This document shows, one piece after another, positions 57,416-64,000 of a stretch of 64,000 nucleotides of DNA (position 1 is its first letter; each line of letters opens with the position of its first letter). The position numbers were made by a program, and so were the translations under genes. Source of the stretch: Phycisphaerae bacterium (GTDB lineage: Bacteria > Planctomycetota > Phycisphaerae > SM23-33); contig JAGXKT010000006.1 of assembly GCA_018335035.1 (NCBI GenBank), forward strand, positions 56,844 to 120,843, in the 5' to 3' direction. The notes below the pieces were generated by a model, which saw only the letters and a program-made list of their open reading frames with translations, did no database searches and had not been told where the DNA came from.

Positions 57416-57543
57416 TGCGCTTGTCCCGGCGGCGATGCTTGCGCCGCCGCAGGCCACGATACCGCAACACCGCCCGTGATGCGAGGGCGGGGTCGGGGCG
57501 GATGGCGTCAACTGGGGGCGCCATCTCCTCCCGCGCACTGCCG

Positions 57544-58653
57544 TCAGCGCAGGCGTGTCGTTTCGCTGAGCAGCTTGAATCCCAGAAGCGTCTGCGAGAC
57601 AACGAGGCGGTTGCGAATCAGGCGGACCGAGCCCCGACCGCCGCCTTCGACCCACATCTCGCGCCCGATGCTGTTCCGCACGATCTTCAGCAGATTCTCC
57701 CGTAGCCGGCGTTTCTGGTCCGCCACGGATTCACCCTCGTCCTCCTCATCGCGTTCGCCCCACAGATCGCCGTCTTCGTCGTCATCATCGTCTTCGCCCG
57801 AGAGGGCGTCGAGGTCGAATCGCGGTGCCTCGAAGTCCGGAATGACCATCAGCAAATGGCCGATGTCATAGGTCTGCGTGCGCAGCGGCGTGGCGTTCAG
57901 CGCCCTGCCCGTGGCAATGCGGACGATTCCGTCATCGATGACCCAGTAGATGCGGGAGAACGTGTCGCCGCCGCTGCTGACGCGTTCTGTGATGAGGTCG
58001 AGTGCTGTGGCGATGGAGATATTGCGGGCCTCTATCGAGACGGGCGTGTCCCTGGTGACACCCACGACTTCCAATGATCGCCAGTTGACGTGGAAGTTCA
58101 CGCCGCTGACCTCACGAAGCAGGGCGATGACGTCCGCCAGCGGAACCCCCTTGACGTGCAACTGGGGACGCTTCGCCGAACGGTCGGCGGCGTCGGTTCG
58201 CGCGGGCGGCGCTTCGCCTGCGGGGCCCGTGCTCCTCGCCGTCGTTGCGGCGGCGGGAACGCGAATCCGGCTCAACAGGCCCGCGCGGGTCGAGATGTGG
58301 ATGGCGTCGTCCGCGGCGTGCCACCCAAGACGAATGCCTGTCGGCTCGACCCCGGTCAAGATCCGATCCAGCAACCCGGCGACCGTAACATTGTTAATCT
58401 CGAGCGCGACCGTGTCGGTGCGTTGCACGCCGGCGGCGTCCAATGCGGGCCAGTCGACGATGACCGTAGCGTCTGCGAGGTCCCGTACGCGTCCGACCGC
58501 CTCGGAAAACGTTCCGTCAAAAGATACCTCCGAGACGCGGCGGTCGAGGCCCCGCTCAACGGGCGGCACGCTGCCGGGTGCGGGTTCGGTTGCCACAAGA
58601 GCGGGGCACAATGCGAGGGCGGCAAGACAGCAAAACCAAGGGAAGCATCGCAT
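57544..58653 (-). CDS. Secreted STN/secretin-N-like protein with acidic stretch
   Basis: The protein has 369 residues from ATG 58653 with a signal peptide (MRCFPWFCCLAALALCPALV). Two secretin/TonB short N-terminal-type domains can be seen, each with a beta-alpha-beta core: SFSEAVGRVRDLADAT-like early, and PLADVIALLREVSGVNFHV near residue 175. A run of acidic residues (GEDDDDDEDGD) near residue 290 is unusual, and a Glu/Asp-rich helix follows. No secretin channel domain is present, so it may be a periplasmic adaptor. Confidence 0.75.
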   Translation of the reverse strand: MRCFPWFCCLAALALCPALVATEPAPGSVPPVERGLDRRVSEVSFDGTFSEAVGRVRDLADATVIVDWPALDAAGVQRTDTVALEINNVTVAGLLDRILTGVEPTGIRLGWHAADDAIHISTRAGLLSRIRVPAAATTARSTGPAGEAPPARTDAADRSAKRPQLHVKGVPLADVIALLREVSGVNFHVNWRSLEVVGVTRDTPVSIEARNISIATALDLITERVSSGGDTFSRIYWVIDDGIVRIATGRALNATPLRTQTYDIGHLLMVIPDFEAPRFDLDALSGEDDDDDEDGDLWGERDEEDEGESVADQKRRLRENLLKIVRNSIGREMWVEGGGRGSVRLIRNRLVVSQTLLGFKLLSETTRLR

Positions 58654-58802
58654 GGCTTGTCTCCGGGCAATGGGTCGCGGTGGGTATAAGCGCGGCGAAC
58701 GATCGATGAATCCCGGATCCACGTCCATATGTGCAATTATACGTCGCGTGCGGGCGCTTCGACAGGACAATACACCGCGCGTGCACTAACGGGCGGCGCT
58801 GC

Positions 58803-59672
58803 TCAGATCACGCTACGGCAGTAGCCCCGGGCGGCAGCGAACCATCCCGTGCCCCAGCTATGAAGCCCATGCAACAGAAGCGTCGCCAAGGCCACGGGCG
58901 TCAGCTCCGCGTAGCGCTGCTCAATGAAATTGACCATGGAGCCAGCGTCGTTCCGGACGGCCTCCAGCCCGGTGTGCTCGCAGGCGTCGGCCGCGTCCTT
59001 CTGCGCCCGGCGGATGGCGGTCACGTCGGCATCGGCGGCAACGTCCAGGATCAACTCCGGCTGGGCGGTGTGCTTGTCGCGGACGAGTCCGATGCAGCGC
59101 ATGGAAGCGATGCAGTCGACCGGTAGCGCGAGTTCCTCGTCCAGTTCCGCTTGCATCGTCGTGAAAGGGTCGGGCGGCTTGTCCGGCGTCTCGCTGGGCG
59201 CGACCAGCCCGCCGACGGGATGGATGCGTCGTGCGTACTGCACGACGTGGTGACTGCGACGTCCCAACAGCACGAAGTGGTCGGCGGTTGTCATCGCGGC
59301 CGAGACGCCCAGCGGATCGGCGAGCACCTCCGACCCGTGGGCATAGCGCAGATTCGCGTGGGTGGCATTCGTGCCGAGGAACTCCTTGTAGCTGACCGGC
59401 CCGAGGGTCAGGACGAGTGCGCCGTTATTGGCGGACCAGTCAGCCAGACGGCAAAGCGGGCCGTCGAAAAACATCAGGCCGTCGCGTTCGGCGCGCGCGC
59501 CGTGATCCGTCCACGTCTGCTCGATAAGGCGGTCGACCGCCTCGCAGGTCGCTCGGGGCGCATCCGACCAGCGCATCGAAACCTGCGAGGGGGCAAACGT
59601 TCCGACAAGTTCGAGCATGAACGTGCCGCAATCCCGTGCACCGGCCTGTGCATCCTCGGATAAAGCCGCCAT
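58803..59672 (-). CDS. Nudix hydrolase-like protein
   Basis: This 289-residue protein starts at ATG 59672, with GAGGGTGTC just upstream. A Nudix-like box is seen near residues 155-185: GGLVAPS, then AELDEELAL matching the REUXEEXGU core with changes. The first 140 residues include GPVSYKEFLGTNA, a segment that recalls UDP-sugar Nudix enzymes of the NUDT22 type. The substrate is therefore possibly a nucleoside diphosphate sugar. It lies seven bases downstream of hemB. Confidence 0.7.
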   Translation of the reverse strand: MAALSEDAQAGARDCGTFMLELVGTFAPSQVSMRWSDAPRATCEAVDRLIEQTWTDHGARAERDGLMFFDGPLCRLADWSANNGALVLTLGPVSYKEFLGTNATHANLRYAHGSEVLADPLGVSAAMTTADHFVLLGRRSHHVVQYARRIHPVGGLVAPSETPDKPPDPFTTMQAELDEELALPVDCIASMRCIGLVRDKHTAQPELILDVAADADVTAIRRAQKDAADACEHTGLEAVRNDAGSMVNFIEQRYAELTPVALATLLLHGLHSWGTGWFAAARGYCRSVI

Positions 59673-59679
59673 GACACCC

Positions 59680-60666
59680 TCAAGATTCGTTAGCCAACTG
59701 CTCTGCGAAATACGTAATGATTAAATCGGCTCCGGCGCGCTGAATCGCGCCGAAAATTTCAAAAACCGCGGCACGAAGGTCAAGCCATCCGTTCGCCGCC
59801 GCCGCGTGCAGCATAGCGTATTCCCCGCTGACGTGATACGCCGCCAGCGGCGCGTCGAAACGGCGACGCAATTCCGCGATCACGTCCAGATACACGCCCG
59901 CCGGCTTGACCATCAGGATGTCGGCCCCCTCGTCGAGGTCGGCAGTCGCCTCCTGGACCGCCTGGCGCGGTGATCGCGGGTCCATCTGATACGTGCGGCG
60001 ATCGCCGAAGTTCGGCGCGCTGTTGGCTGCGTCGCGGAACGGGCCATACAGCGCCGATGCGTACTTCACCGAATAGGCCATGATCGCCGTGCTCGTCAGT
60101 CCCTCCCCGTCCAGCGTCTGGCGGATGGCGCCGACTTGCCCGTCCATCATCGCCGAGGGAGCGACAACATCCGCGCCGGCCCGCGCGTGCGACAGGGCCG
60201 TCGTCGCCAGTGCCTCCAGCGTCGCGTCGTTGTCCACGTCCCGCGTCTCGTCAGGGCGCTCGGTCAGTATGCCGCAGTGGCCGTGATCCGTGTAAGCGCA
60301 GAGACAGACGTCCGTGAACACGCAGAGCTCCGGCGTGGCGCGTTTGAGCTCGCCAATGAGGCGCTGGACGGGTCCGTTGTCGCTCCAGGCCTGCGAGCCG
60401 GTGGGGTCCTTCTGGTCGCATACGCCGAATAGCAACACGCCGCGGAGCCCCGCATCCGCCCAGCGGCGCGCTGTGTCCACGGCCGTGTCCACGGACTGAT
60501 GATACTGTTCGGGCATCGATGCGATTTTGCGCCGAATCCCCTCGCCGGGGCAGACGAACAGCGGCGCCACAAGATTTTCACGGCGCACACGGACCGTCGC
60601 CAGCAACTCGCGCAACGCCGCATTGTGTCTCAGCCGCCGAAGACGCGTTCTCGGGAACCTTGCCAT
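59680..60666 (-). CDS. hemB: Porphobilinogen synthase
   Basis: The enzyme condenses two 5-aminolevulinate molecules to porphobilinogen in tetrapyrrole (haem, cobalamin) synthesis. The 328 residues run from ATG 60666. Zinc-type cysteines C121, C123 and C131 lie in DVCLCAYTDHGHCG, and the Schiff-base lysines are K201 (YSVKYAS) and K254 (MVKPAG). This is therefore a zinc-dependent, not magnesium-only, enzyme. An open frame 17 codons upstream has no ribosome site. Confidence 0.97.
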   Translation of the reverse strand: MARFPRTRLRRLRHNAALRELLATVRVRRENLVAPLFVCPGEGIRRKIASMPEQYHQSVDTAVDTARRWADAGLRGVLLFGVCDQKDPTGSQAWSDNGPVQRLIGELKRATPELCVFTDVCLCAYTDHGHCGILTERPDETRDVDNDATLEALATTALSHARAGADVVAPSAMMDGQVGAIRQTLDGEGLTSTAIMAYSVKYASALYGPFRDAANSAPNFGDRRTYQMDPRSPRQAVQEATADLDEGADILMVKPAGVYLDVIAELRRRFDAPLAAYHVSGEYAMLHAAAANGWLDLRAAVFEIFGAIQRAGADLIITYFAEQLANES

Positions 60667-60785
60667 GACGTGATGGTATCGCAGGCGGAGCAATTTGGGA
60701 ATACTCTGCCCGCCCACGTATGGCCCCTTCGTCGCGTGAAATGCGAGCGGCGTGCGCCGCGCGTCGCCGCGTGCCCTGCGGGGGC

Positions 60786-61619
60786 CTAGAGGGATTCATG
60801 CAGCGAGCCGGAGCGATAGCCCTCGACGTCGAGCGTCACGTAGGTGTACCCGACGGCCTTGAGCGCGTCGCGGACCCGCTCGCGCTGCTTGACGGCGGCC
60901 GCAAGCTGTTGCGGCGGCAACTCGATGCGGGCTATCGGAGCGTGGTCGCGGACGCGGCAACGGTCGAAGCCCATCTCCGCGAGCGCTGCCTCGGCCCGCT
61001 CGACGCGACGCAGCTTATGGTGCGTGATTTCCTGGCCGAAAGGGATGCGAGTGGCCAGACAGGCATTCGGCGGGCGGTCCCAACCGGGCACGTCCAACCG
61101 CCGGCTGAGCATGCGGATATCGTCCTTTGTCAGGCCGGCCGCCAGCAACGGACGTTGCACGCCACATTGGCGTTCCGCGCGAAGCCCGGGGCGGTTCTCG
61201 TCGAGATCCGAGGCGTTTGTGCCCGTGGCGACGGTCGCCAGCCCGCGTTGTTGCGCCACGTCACGTAGGCGGCTGAGCAACTGGCTCTTGCAGTAATAGC
61301 ACCGGTCGGCGGGGTTCGCCGTGAAATTCGGGTCGGTCAGTTGGGGGGTTTCCACCTCGACCAGCTCGACGCCGAGTTGGTCGCACGCGACCTGTCCGGA
61401 TCGACGCTCGCTCTGCGGGAAGATCGTGCTGACGGCCATCACAGCTACGACACGCTCGCGCCCGAGTGTCTCCGCCGCGAGCGCCAGCAGCAGCGTGCTG
61501 TCCACCCCGCCGGAGAACGCTACGGCGACGCTGCCGGCGTCGCGCAGCGCCTGACGACACGCCTCGGCTTTGCGTGCGAGGTCGTCTCGGGCGACGGTTT
61601 GGCTTGCAGTGTGTGCCAT
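60786..61619 (-). CDS. larE: ATP-dependent sacrificial sulfur transferase LarE-like
   Basis: LarE loads sulfur onto the nickel-pincer nucleotide cofactor precursor used by lactate racemase. The 277 residues have a PP-loop FSGGVDST (35-42), the conserved segment NPADRCYYCKSQL with C107 and C110, and PPNACLATRIPFG with C187. The three cysteines could hold a [4Fe-4S] cluster rather than a single sacrificial Cys, as in some LarE proteins, but this is inferred. No LarB or LarC gene is adjacent. TATAAT (61628-61633) lies so near the ATG that the mRNA may be nearly leaderless. Confidence 0.88.
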   Translation of the reverse strand: MAHTASQTVARDDLARKAEACRQALRDAGSVAVAFSGGVDSTLLLALAAETLGRERVVAVMAVSTIFPQSERRSGQVACDQLGVELVEVETPQLTDPNFTANPADRCYYCKSQLLSRLRDVAQQRGLATVATGTNASDLDENRPGLRAERQCGVQRPLLAAGLTKDDIRMLSRRLDVPGWDRPPNACLATRIPFGQEITHHKLRRVERAEAALAEMGFDRCRVRDHAPIARIELPPQQLAAAVKQRERVRDALKAVGYTYVTLDVEGYRSGSLHESL

Positions 61620-61627
61620 GTCAGGTC

Positions 61628-61633
61628 ATTATA
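61628..61633 (-). promoter_or_regulatory. Consensus -10 box of larE
   Basis: TATAAT on the minus strand ends nine bases before ATG 61619, so the transcript would begin only about two bases before the start codon. No clear -35 hexamer was found at 16-18 bases. Confidence 0.4.
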
Positions 61634-61779
61634 GGGGCGTTCGCATCTTAACGCGCGTTGCTTTGAGCGGCGGTTCGTGGTAGCGTCTGTCCTGTCGGCC
61701 GATCGCTGTCAGCGCATGGGCGCACGGGCGATCCATGGGACGCATCCGGCGACGCGGCGCATTCGAGGATGAACGGTAT

Positions 61780-62007
61780 ATGCCTAAAGGCGACCTGATC
61801 GAAGTCGAAGGCACGGTGAAGCAATCGCTGCCGAATGCGATGTTCCGTGTCGAGATCGAGATGGGGGAGACACAGCACGAGATCGTCGCGCACATCTCGG
61901 GCAAGATGCGCCGACACTACATTCGCATCACGCCCGGCGATACGGTAACGGTGGAACTGAGCCCCTATGACCTGAACAAGGGGCGCATCGTCTACCGCAA
62001 GCGCTAA
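61780..62007 (+). CDS. infA: Translation initiation factor IF-1
   Basis: I chose ATG 61780 ([11 protein letters not shown]), giving 75 residues, close to the normal 72. GAGG precedes it by about 11 bases. The single OB-fold has [12 protein letters not shown] and the end [12 protein letters not shown] typical of IF-1. An upstream ATG at 61735 adds a 15-residue basic extension unlike the family. Its end overlaps the end of the convergent alcohol dehydrogenase gene by four bases. Confidence 0.97.
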   Translation: MPKGDLIEVEGTVKQSLPNAMFRVEIEMGETQHEIVAHISGKMRRHYIRITPGDTVTVELSPYDLNKGRIVYRKR

Positions 62008-63038
62008 CGCATGCGGATAATCGCCTTGACCACCCCGTCGCGATAGTCCGCCACCGTCTCGAACGCCTGTTGCGTTGCGCTCAAGGCGTATTCGTGCGTC
62101 ACCATCTTCCGCAGGTCGGCGTCCCGAGCGACAAGCTCGACCGCCTGTGGGATGCAGTTGTTCTGGCGCCGGACCGGCCGGATCGTGATCTCCTCGCGAC
62201 GCAGCGTCGACGCGTCAAATGCAACGCGATCGGCCGCCGGAATGCCCACCATCAGGACCTGTCCGCCAGGCCGGACCACAGCCAACGCCTCGTCCAGCGT
62301 GCTCTGCTCGCCGGCGCATTCGAAGACGGCTGCGACGCCGTCCGGCTCGCGTTCGCGGATGGCGCCCACAATGTCCTCACGGTGCGGACCGCCCGTCCAT
62401 GTCGCGCCCAGGTCGGCCGCCAGCGATGCTCGCCACTCGCGAATCTCCGTGACGTAAGCCGTGTCAAGCCCCGCGGCCTGACAGGCCCGCAGCACGGACA
62501 GGCCGATCGGCCCGGCGCCGAGGATCGCCACCGGCTCGCCGGCCGGCACGGCCGAGAGCGCCCGGGCGTAAACGCCGACCGACGCCGGTTCAACCAACGC
62601 CGCACCCAAGGCGTCCACGGAGTCCGGGACGGGAAAGCAGCAGTCGGCCGGCATCACGATGCGTTCGGCCAGGCAACCCGGCGCCTGCCCCGGACAACCC
62701 AGGAAACGCTGGTTGCGACAGGTGTGCCGCCGACCGGAGCGGCATTGGTCGCATTGCCCGCACGGGATCAATGGGTCGACGGCGACCCGCTGCCCGGCCG
62801 ACAAGTGGGTCACGTCCGGCGCGGTCTCCAGCACAGTCGCGCCCATCTCGTGACCGATGAGCCAAGGGAACTTGACGACCTGATCGCCGATACGGCCCGT
62901 GCGGTAGTAGTGCATGTCGCTGCCGCAGACGCCGACGGCCTCGACGCCCAGCAATACCTCGCCCGGCGCCGTAAGCGACGGGGCGGGCTCGTCGCGAATC
63001 TCCACCGTTCGAATGTCGCTCAGGTAGGCGGCCTTCAT
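62004..63038 (-). CDS. Zinc-dependent medium-chain alcohol dehydrogenase
   Basis: This 344-residue enzyme has catalytic-zinc residues C38 and H63/E64 ([14 protein letters not shown]), structural-zinc cysteines [15 protein letters not shown], and an NAD-binding GAGPIG. Motifs are closest to sorbitol or threonine dehydrogenases. It oxidises a polyol or similar alcohol in the cytosol. Specificity is not fixed by sequence. Confidence 0.92.
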   Translation of the reverse strand: MKAAYLSDIRTVEIRDEPAPSLTAPGEVLLGVEAVGVCGSDMHYYRTGRIGDQVVKFPWLIGHEMGATVLETAPDVTHLSAGQRVAVDPLIPCGQCDQCRSGRRHTCRNQRFLGCPGQAPGCLAERIVMPADCCFPVPDSVDALGAALVEPASVGVYARALSAVPAGEPVAILGAGPIGLSVLRACQAAGLDTAYVTEIREWRASLAADLGATWTGGPHREDIVGAIREREPDGVAAVFECAGEQSTLDEALAVVRPGGQVLMVGIPAADRVAFDASTLRREEITIRPVRRQNNCIPQAVELVARDADLRKMVTHEYALSATQQAFETVADYRDGVVKAIIRMR

Positions 63039-63371
63039 TGACGCGGCTCCACGGGTATCGTACGGCGCCAGTGCAGTCTATCGCCGTCGCATCGGCAATG
63101 GAATCGTCCGCACGGGACTGATTGCTGGTGGTCCCGGTGCGCCTCGTAGGGTGTTGGCGGCCCGAAGCGGCTGCGGTTCTCCACGGCCAAGATGGCCGTG
63201 ATACACACGGGCAAGATGCCCGTGCCACGCCAATGGAATCGTCCGCACGGGCCGGGAAAGTGATGCTTGTCATGCCCGGATTCGGGTGCTACGCTTCTGT
63301 AGGTATCCGAGGCCGCGGTGAAGTCGGCCGGCCGCGACGGCGGCATCTGCGCAGCAGGAAAGGGCGGCACA
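63039..63371. other. Intergenic region, 333 bp, with a repeat element
   Basis: No gene was found here. The middle holds the palindromic repeat element described at 63096-63251. A frame of about 119 codons crosses it but is dominated by the repeat's own codon pattern (HGQDGRDTHGQDARAT) and is probably not a protein. Confidence 0.6.
63096..63251. repeat. Palindromic repeat element bordered by 21-bp direct repeats
   Basis: Two exact copies of a 21-base sequence (63096-63116 and 63231-63251, starting CAATGGAATCG) lie 135 bases apart. Between them CACGGCCAAGATGGCCGTG and CACGGGCAAGATGCCCGTG each form an eight-base-pair hairpin with loop AGA. I know similar units as dispersed repeats in planctomycete genomes that translate as HGQDARAT. 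Confidence 0.7.
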
Positions 63372-64000
63372 ATGCACAGACTGCGAATCGGCTCATTTCT
63401 GTCGCTTCCGATGGGCATCCTGCTTCTGGTCCTGTTTTTCTTCCCGTGGGTGCGGGTCTCCTGCGGCGTGCCGGACGCTAACGCCACGGTCGCCACGGCC
63501 AGCGGGTGGCAACTGACGCTTGGGCGCTACAGCGAGCCGGATTATGAGCAGGAAGGCGGCGCGAAGCTCGCCAACGAGTTGCGTGTGCCGGCGGGCACGA
63601 GCGTGGACTCCCGGCCGAAGTTCATCCTGGGGCTCGTCGCGGCATTGGGGACCCTGGCGGTCGCGGGGCTGGGGCTGTGGGGCAAGCTGCCGGCTGACGG
63701 CGCGGGGCATCTGCTGACGCTGTTGGGCGTCCTCGGCGTGATCACAATGATTCTGGCGGTGTTCGTTGACTTTGAGCAGGAGATCAACCGCGGGTTGGAG
63801 CAACGTCCCGGCGTGGAGGCGTCCGTTGCGGCGGCGACGACTCGCCCCGCCGGCGGCGAAGCGATATCGGACGATCGCACGCGCGTGGCGCGCGCCGTGG
63901 CGGAATTATGGGCGAACAAGGGGCGAAAATCGCTCGTGCGTAAGGAAACGACGCCCTACCTGTGGTTGTCGCTGGTGGTGTACATGCTGGTGGGGGGGAC
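63372..64000 (+). CDS. Membrane protein, truncated at the window end
   Basis: The frame from ATG 63372 runs open to the last base, 209 codons. GGAAAGGGC precedes it. It has an N-terminal helix (GILLLVLFFFPWV), a loop with a possible periplasmic domain, then helices at about 84-103 and 114-130, followed by a TTRPAGGE linker and a basic segment before another helix at the edge. No family was recognised. The Thr-Arg-Pro linker matches other proteins in the window. Confidence 0.72.
   Translation, partial: MHRLRIGSFLSLPMGILLLVLFFFPWVRVSCGVPDANATVATASGWQLTLGRYSEPDYEQEGGAKLANELRVPAGTSVDSRPKFILGLVAALGTLAVAGLGLWGKLPADGAGHLLTLLGVLGVITMILAVFVDFEQEINRGLEQRPGVEASVAAATTRPAGGEAISDDRTRVARAVAELWANKGRKSLVRKETTPYLWLSLVVYMLVGG

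Noticed and set aside
63220..63245. Second sigma-54-like site on the minus strand in the palindromic repeat
   Set aside because: TGGCACG and TTGC are six bases apart instead of four, so the -24/-12 spacing is wrong.
63122..63481. 119-codon frame with HGQDGRDTHGQDARAT
   Set aside because: Its recognisable part comes from the palindromic DNA repeat and it overlaps the start of the membrane protein gene in another frame.

Overview
The window looks like a chromosomal segment of a high-GC planctomycete, most likely Phycisphaerae-like. The evidence is Thr/Ser-Arg-Pro-rich linkers in several secreted proteins (49.2-49.4 kb, 43.9 kb), a long MoxR/DUF58/von Willebrand A operon with giant secreted coiled-coil and thioredoxin-fold proteins, a DUF6485-type Cys-rich protein, and a dispersed palindromic repeat of the kind I associate with these genomes. 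This placement is inference from gene style, not from a marker phylogeny. No phage, CRISPR array or rRNA was seen. The two tRNA genes do not encode CCA.

Layout. 0-7.5 kb: a truncated membrane protein, gyrA with a promoter, a convergent FHA-GAF histidine kinase, an MFS transporter and a Gfo/Idh/MocA dehydrogenase. 7.6-14.4 kb: the most interesting part, a tightly coupled five-gene plus-strand operon. It encodes a two-cluster ferredoxin-like protein, a B12-type radical SAM enzyme, a DUF116 domain fused to a polyprenyl diphosphate synthase, a small single-barrel prenyltransferase/cyclase-repeat protein, and a squalene-hopene-cyclase-like enzyme with an intact class II DxDDTA acid motif. Together they read as a self-contained pathway from isoprenyl diphosphates to a cyclised and then radical-modified terpenoid. 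14.4-30.5 kb: an eight-gene minus-strand operon (MoxR, DUF58, two VWA membrane proteins, a DUF4175-like protein, and secreted coiled-coil, toroid and thioredoxin-fold proteins), probably building or guarding an envelope system.

30.7-33.5 kb: a BtuCDF-like ABC importer. 33.8-40 kb: a GT4 glycosyltransferase, HAD phosphatase, recJ, a glycogen-synthase-like glycosyltransferase and pyrD. 40.2-41.4 kb: a tiny secreted, membrane-anchored protein driven by an exactly consensus sigma-70 promoter, then tRNA-Asp and tRNA-Ser with their own promoters and hairpins. 41.5-44 kb: an internally duplicated secreted protein. 44.2-46.9 kb: clpB behind a textbook sigma-54 promoter. 46.9-52.9 kb: a minus-strand run holding a short GspE/PilB-like ATPase, a STAS protein, a LolA-like secreted protein, a VTT-family membrane protein, a LolD/MacB-type ABC exporter and a HAD phosphatase.

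53-55 kb: a secreted PA14-PKD-TPR protein. 55.2-55.3 kb: a 162-bp MITE with perfect 20-bp terminal repeats lying against the ribosome binding site of a small Cys-rich gene. 55.6-63 kb: ruvB, ruvA, a secretin-like STN protein, a Nudix protein, hemB, larE, infA and a zinc alcohol dehydrogenase. 63.1-63.25 kb: a palindromic repeat element flanked by 21-bp direct repeats. The window ends inside a membrane protein gene.
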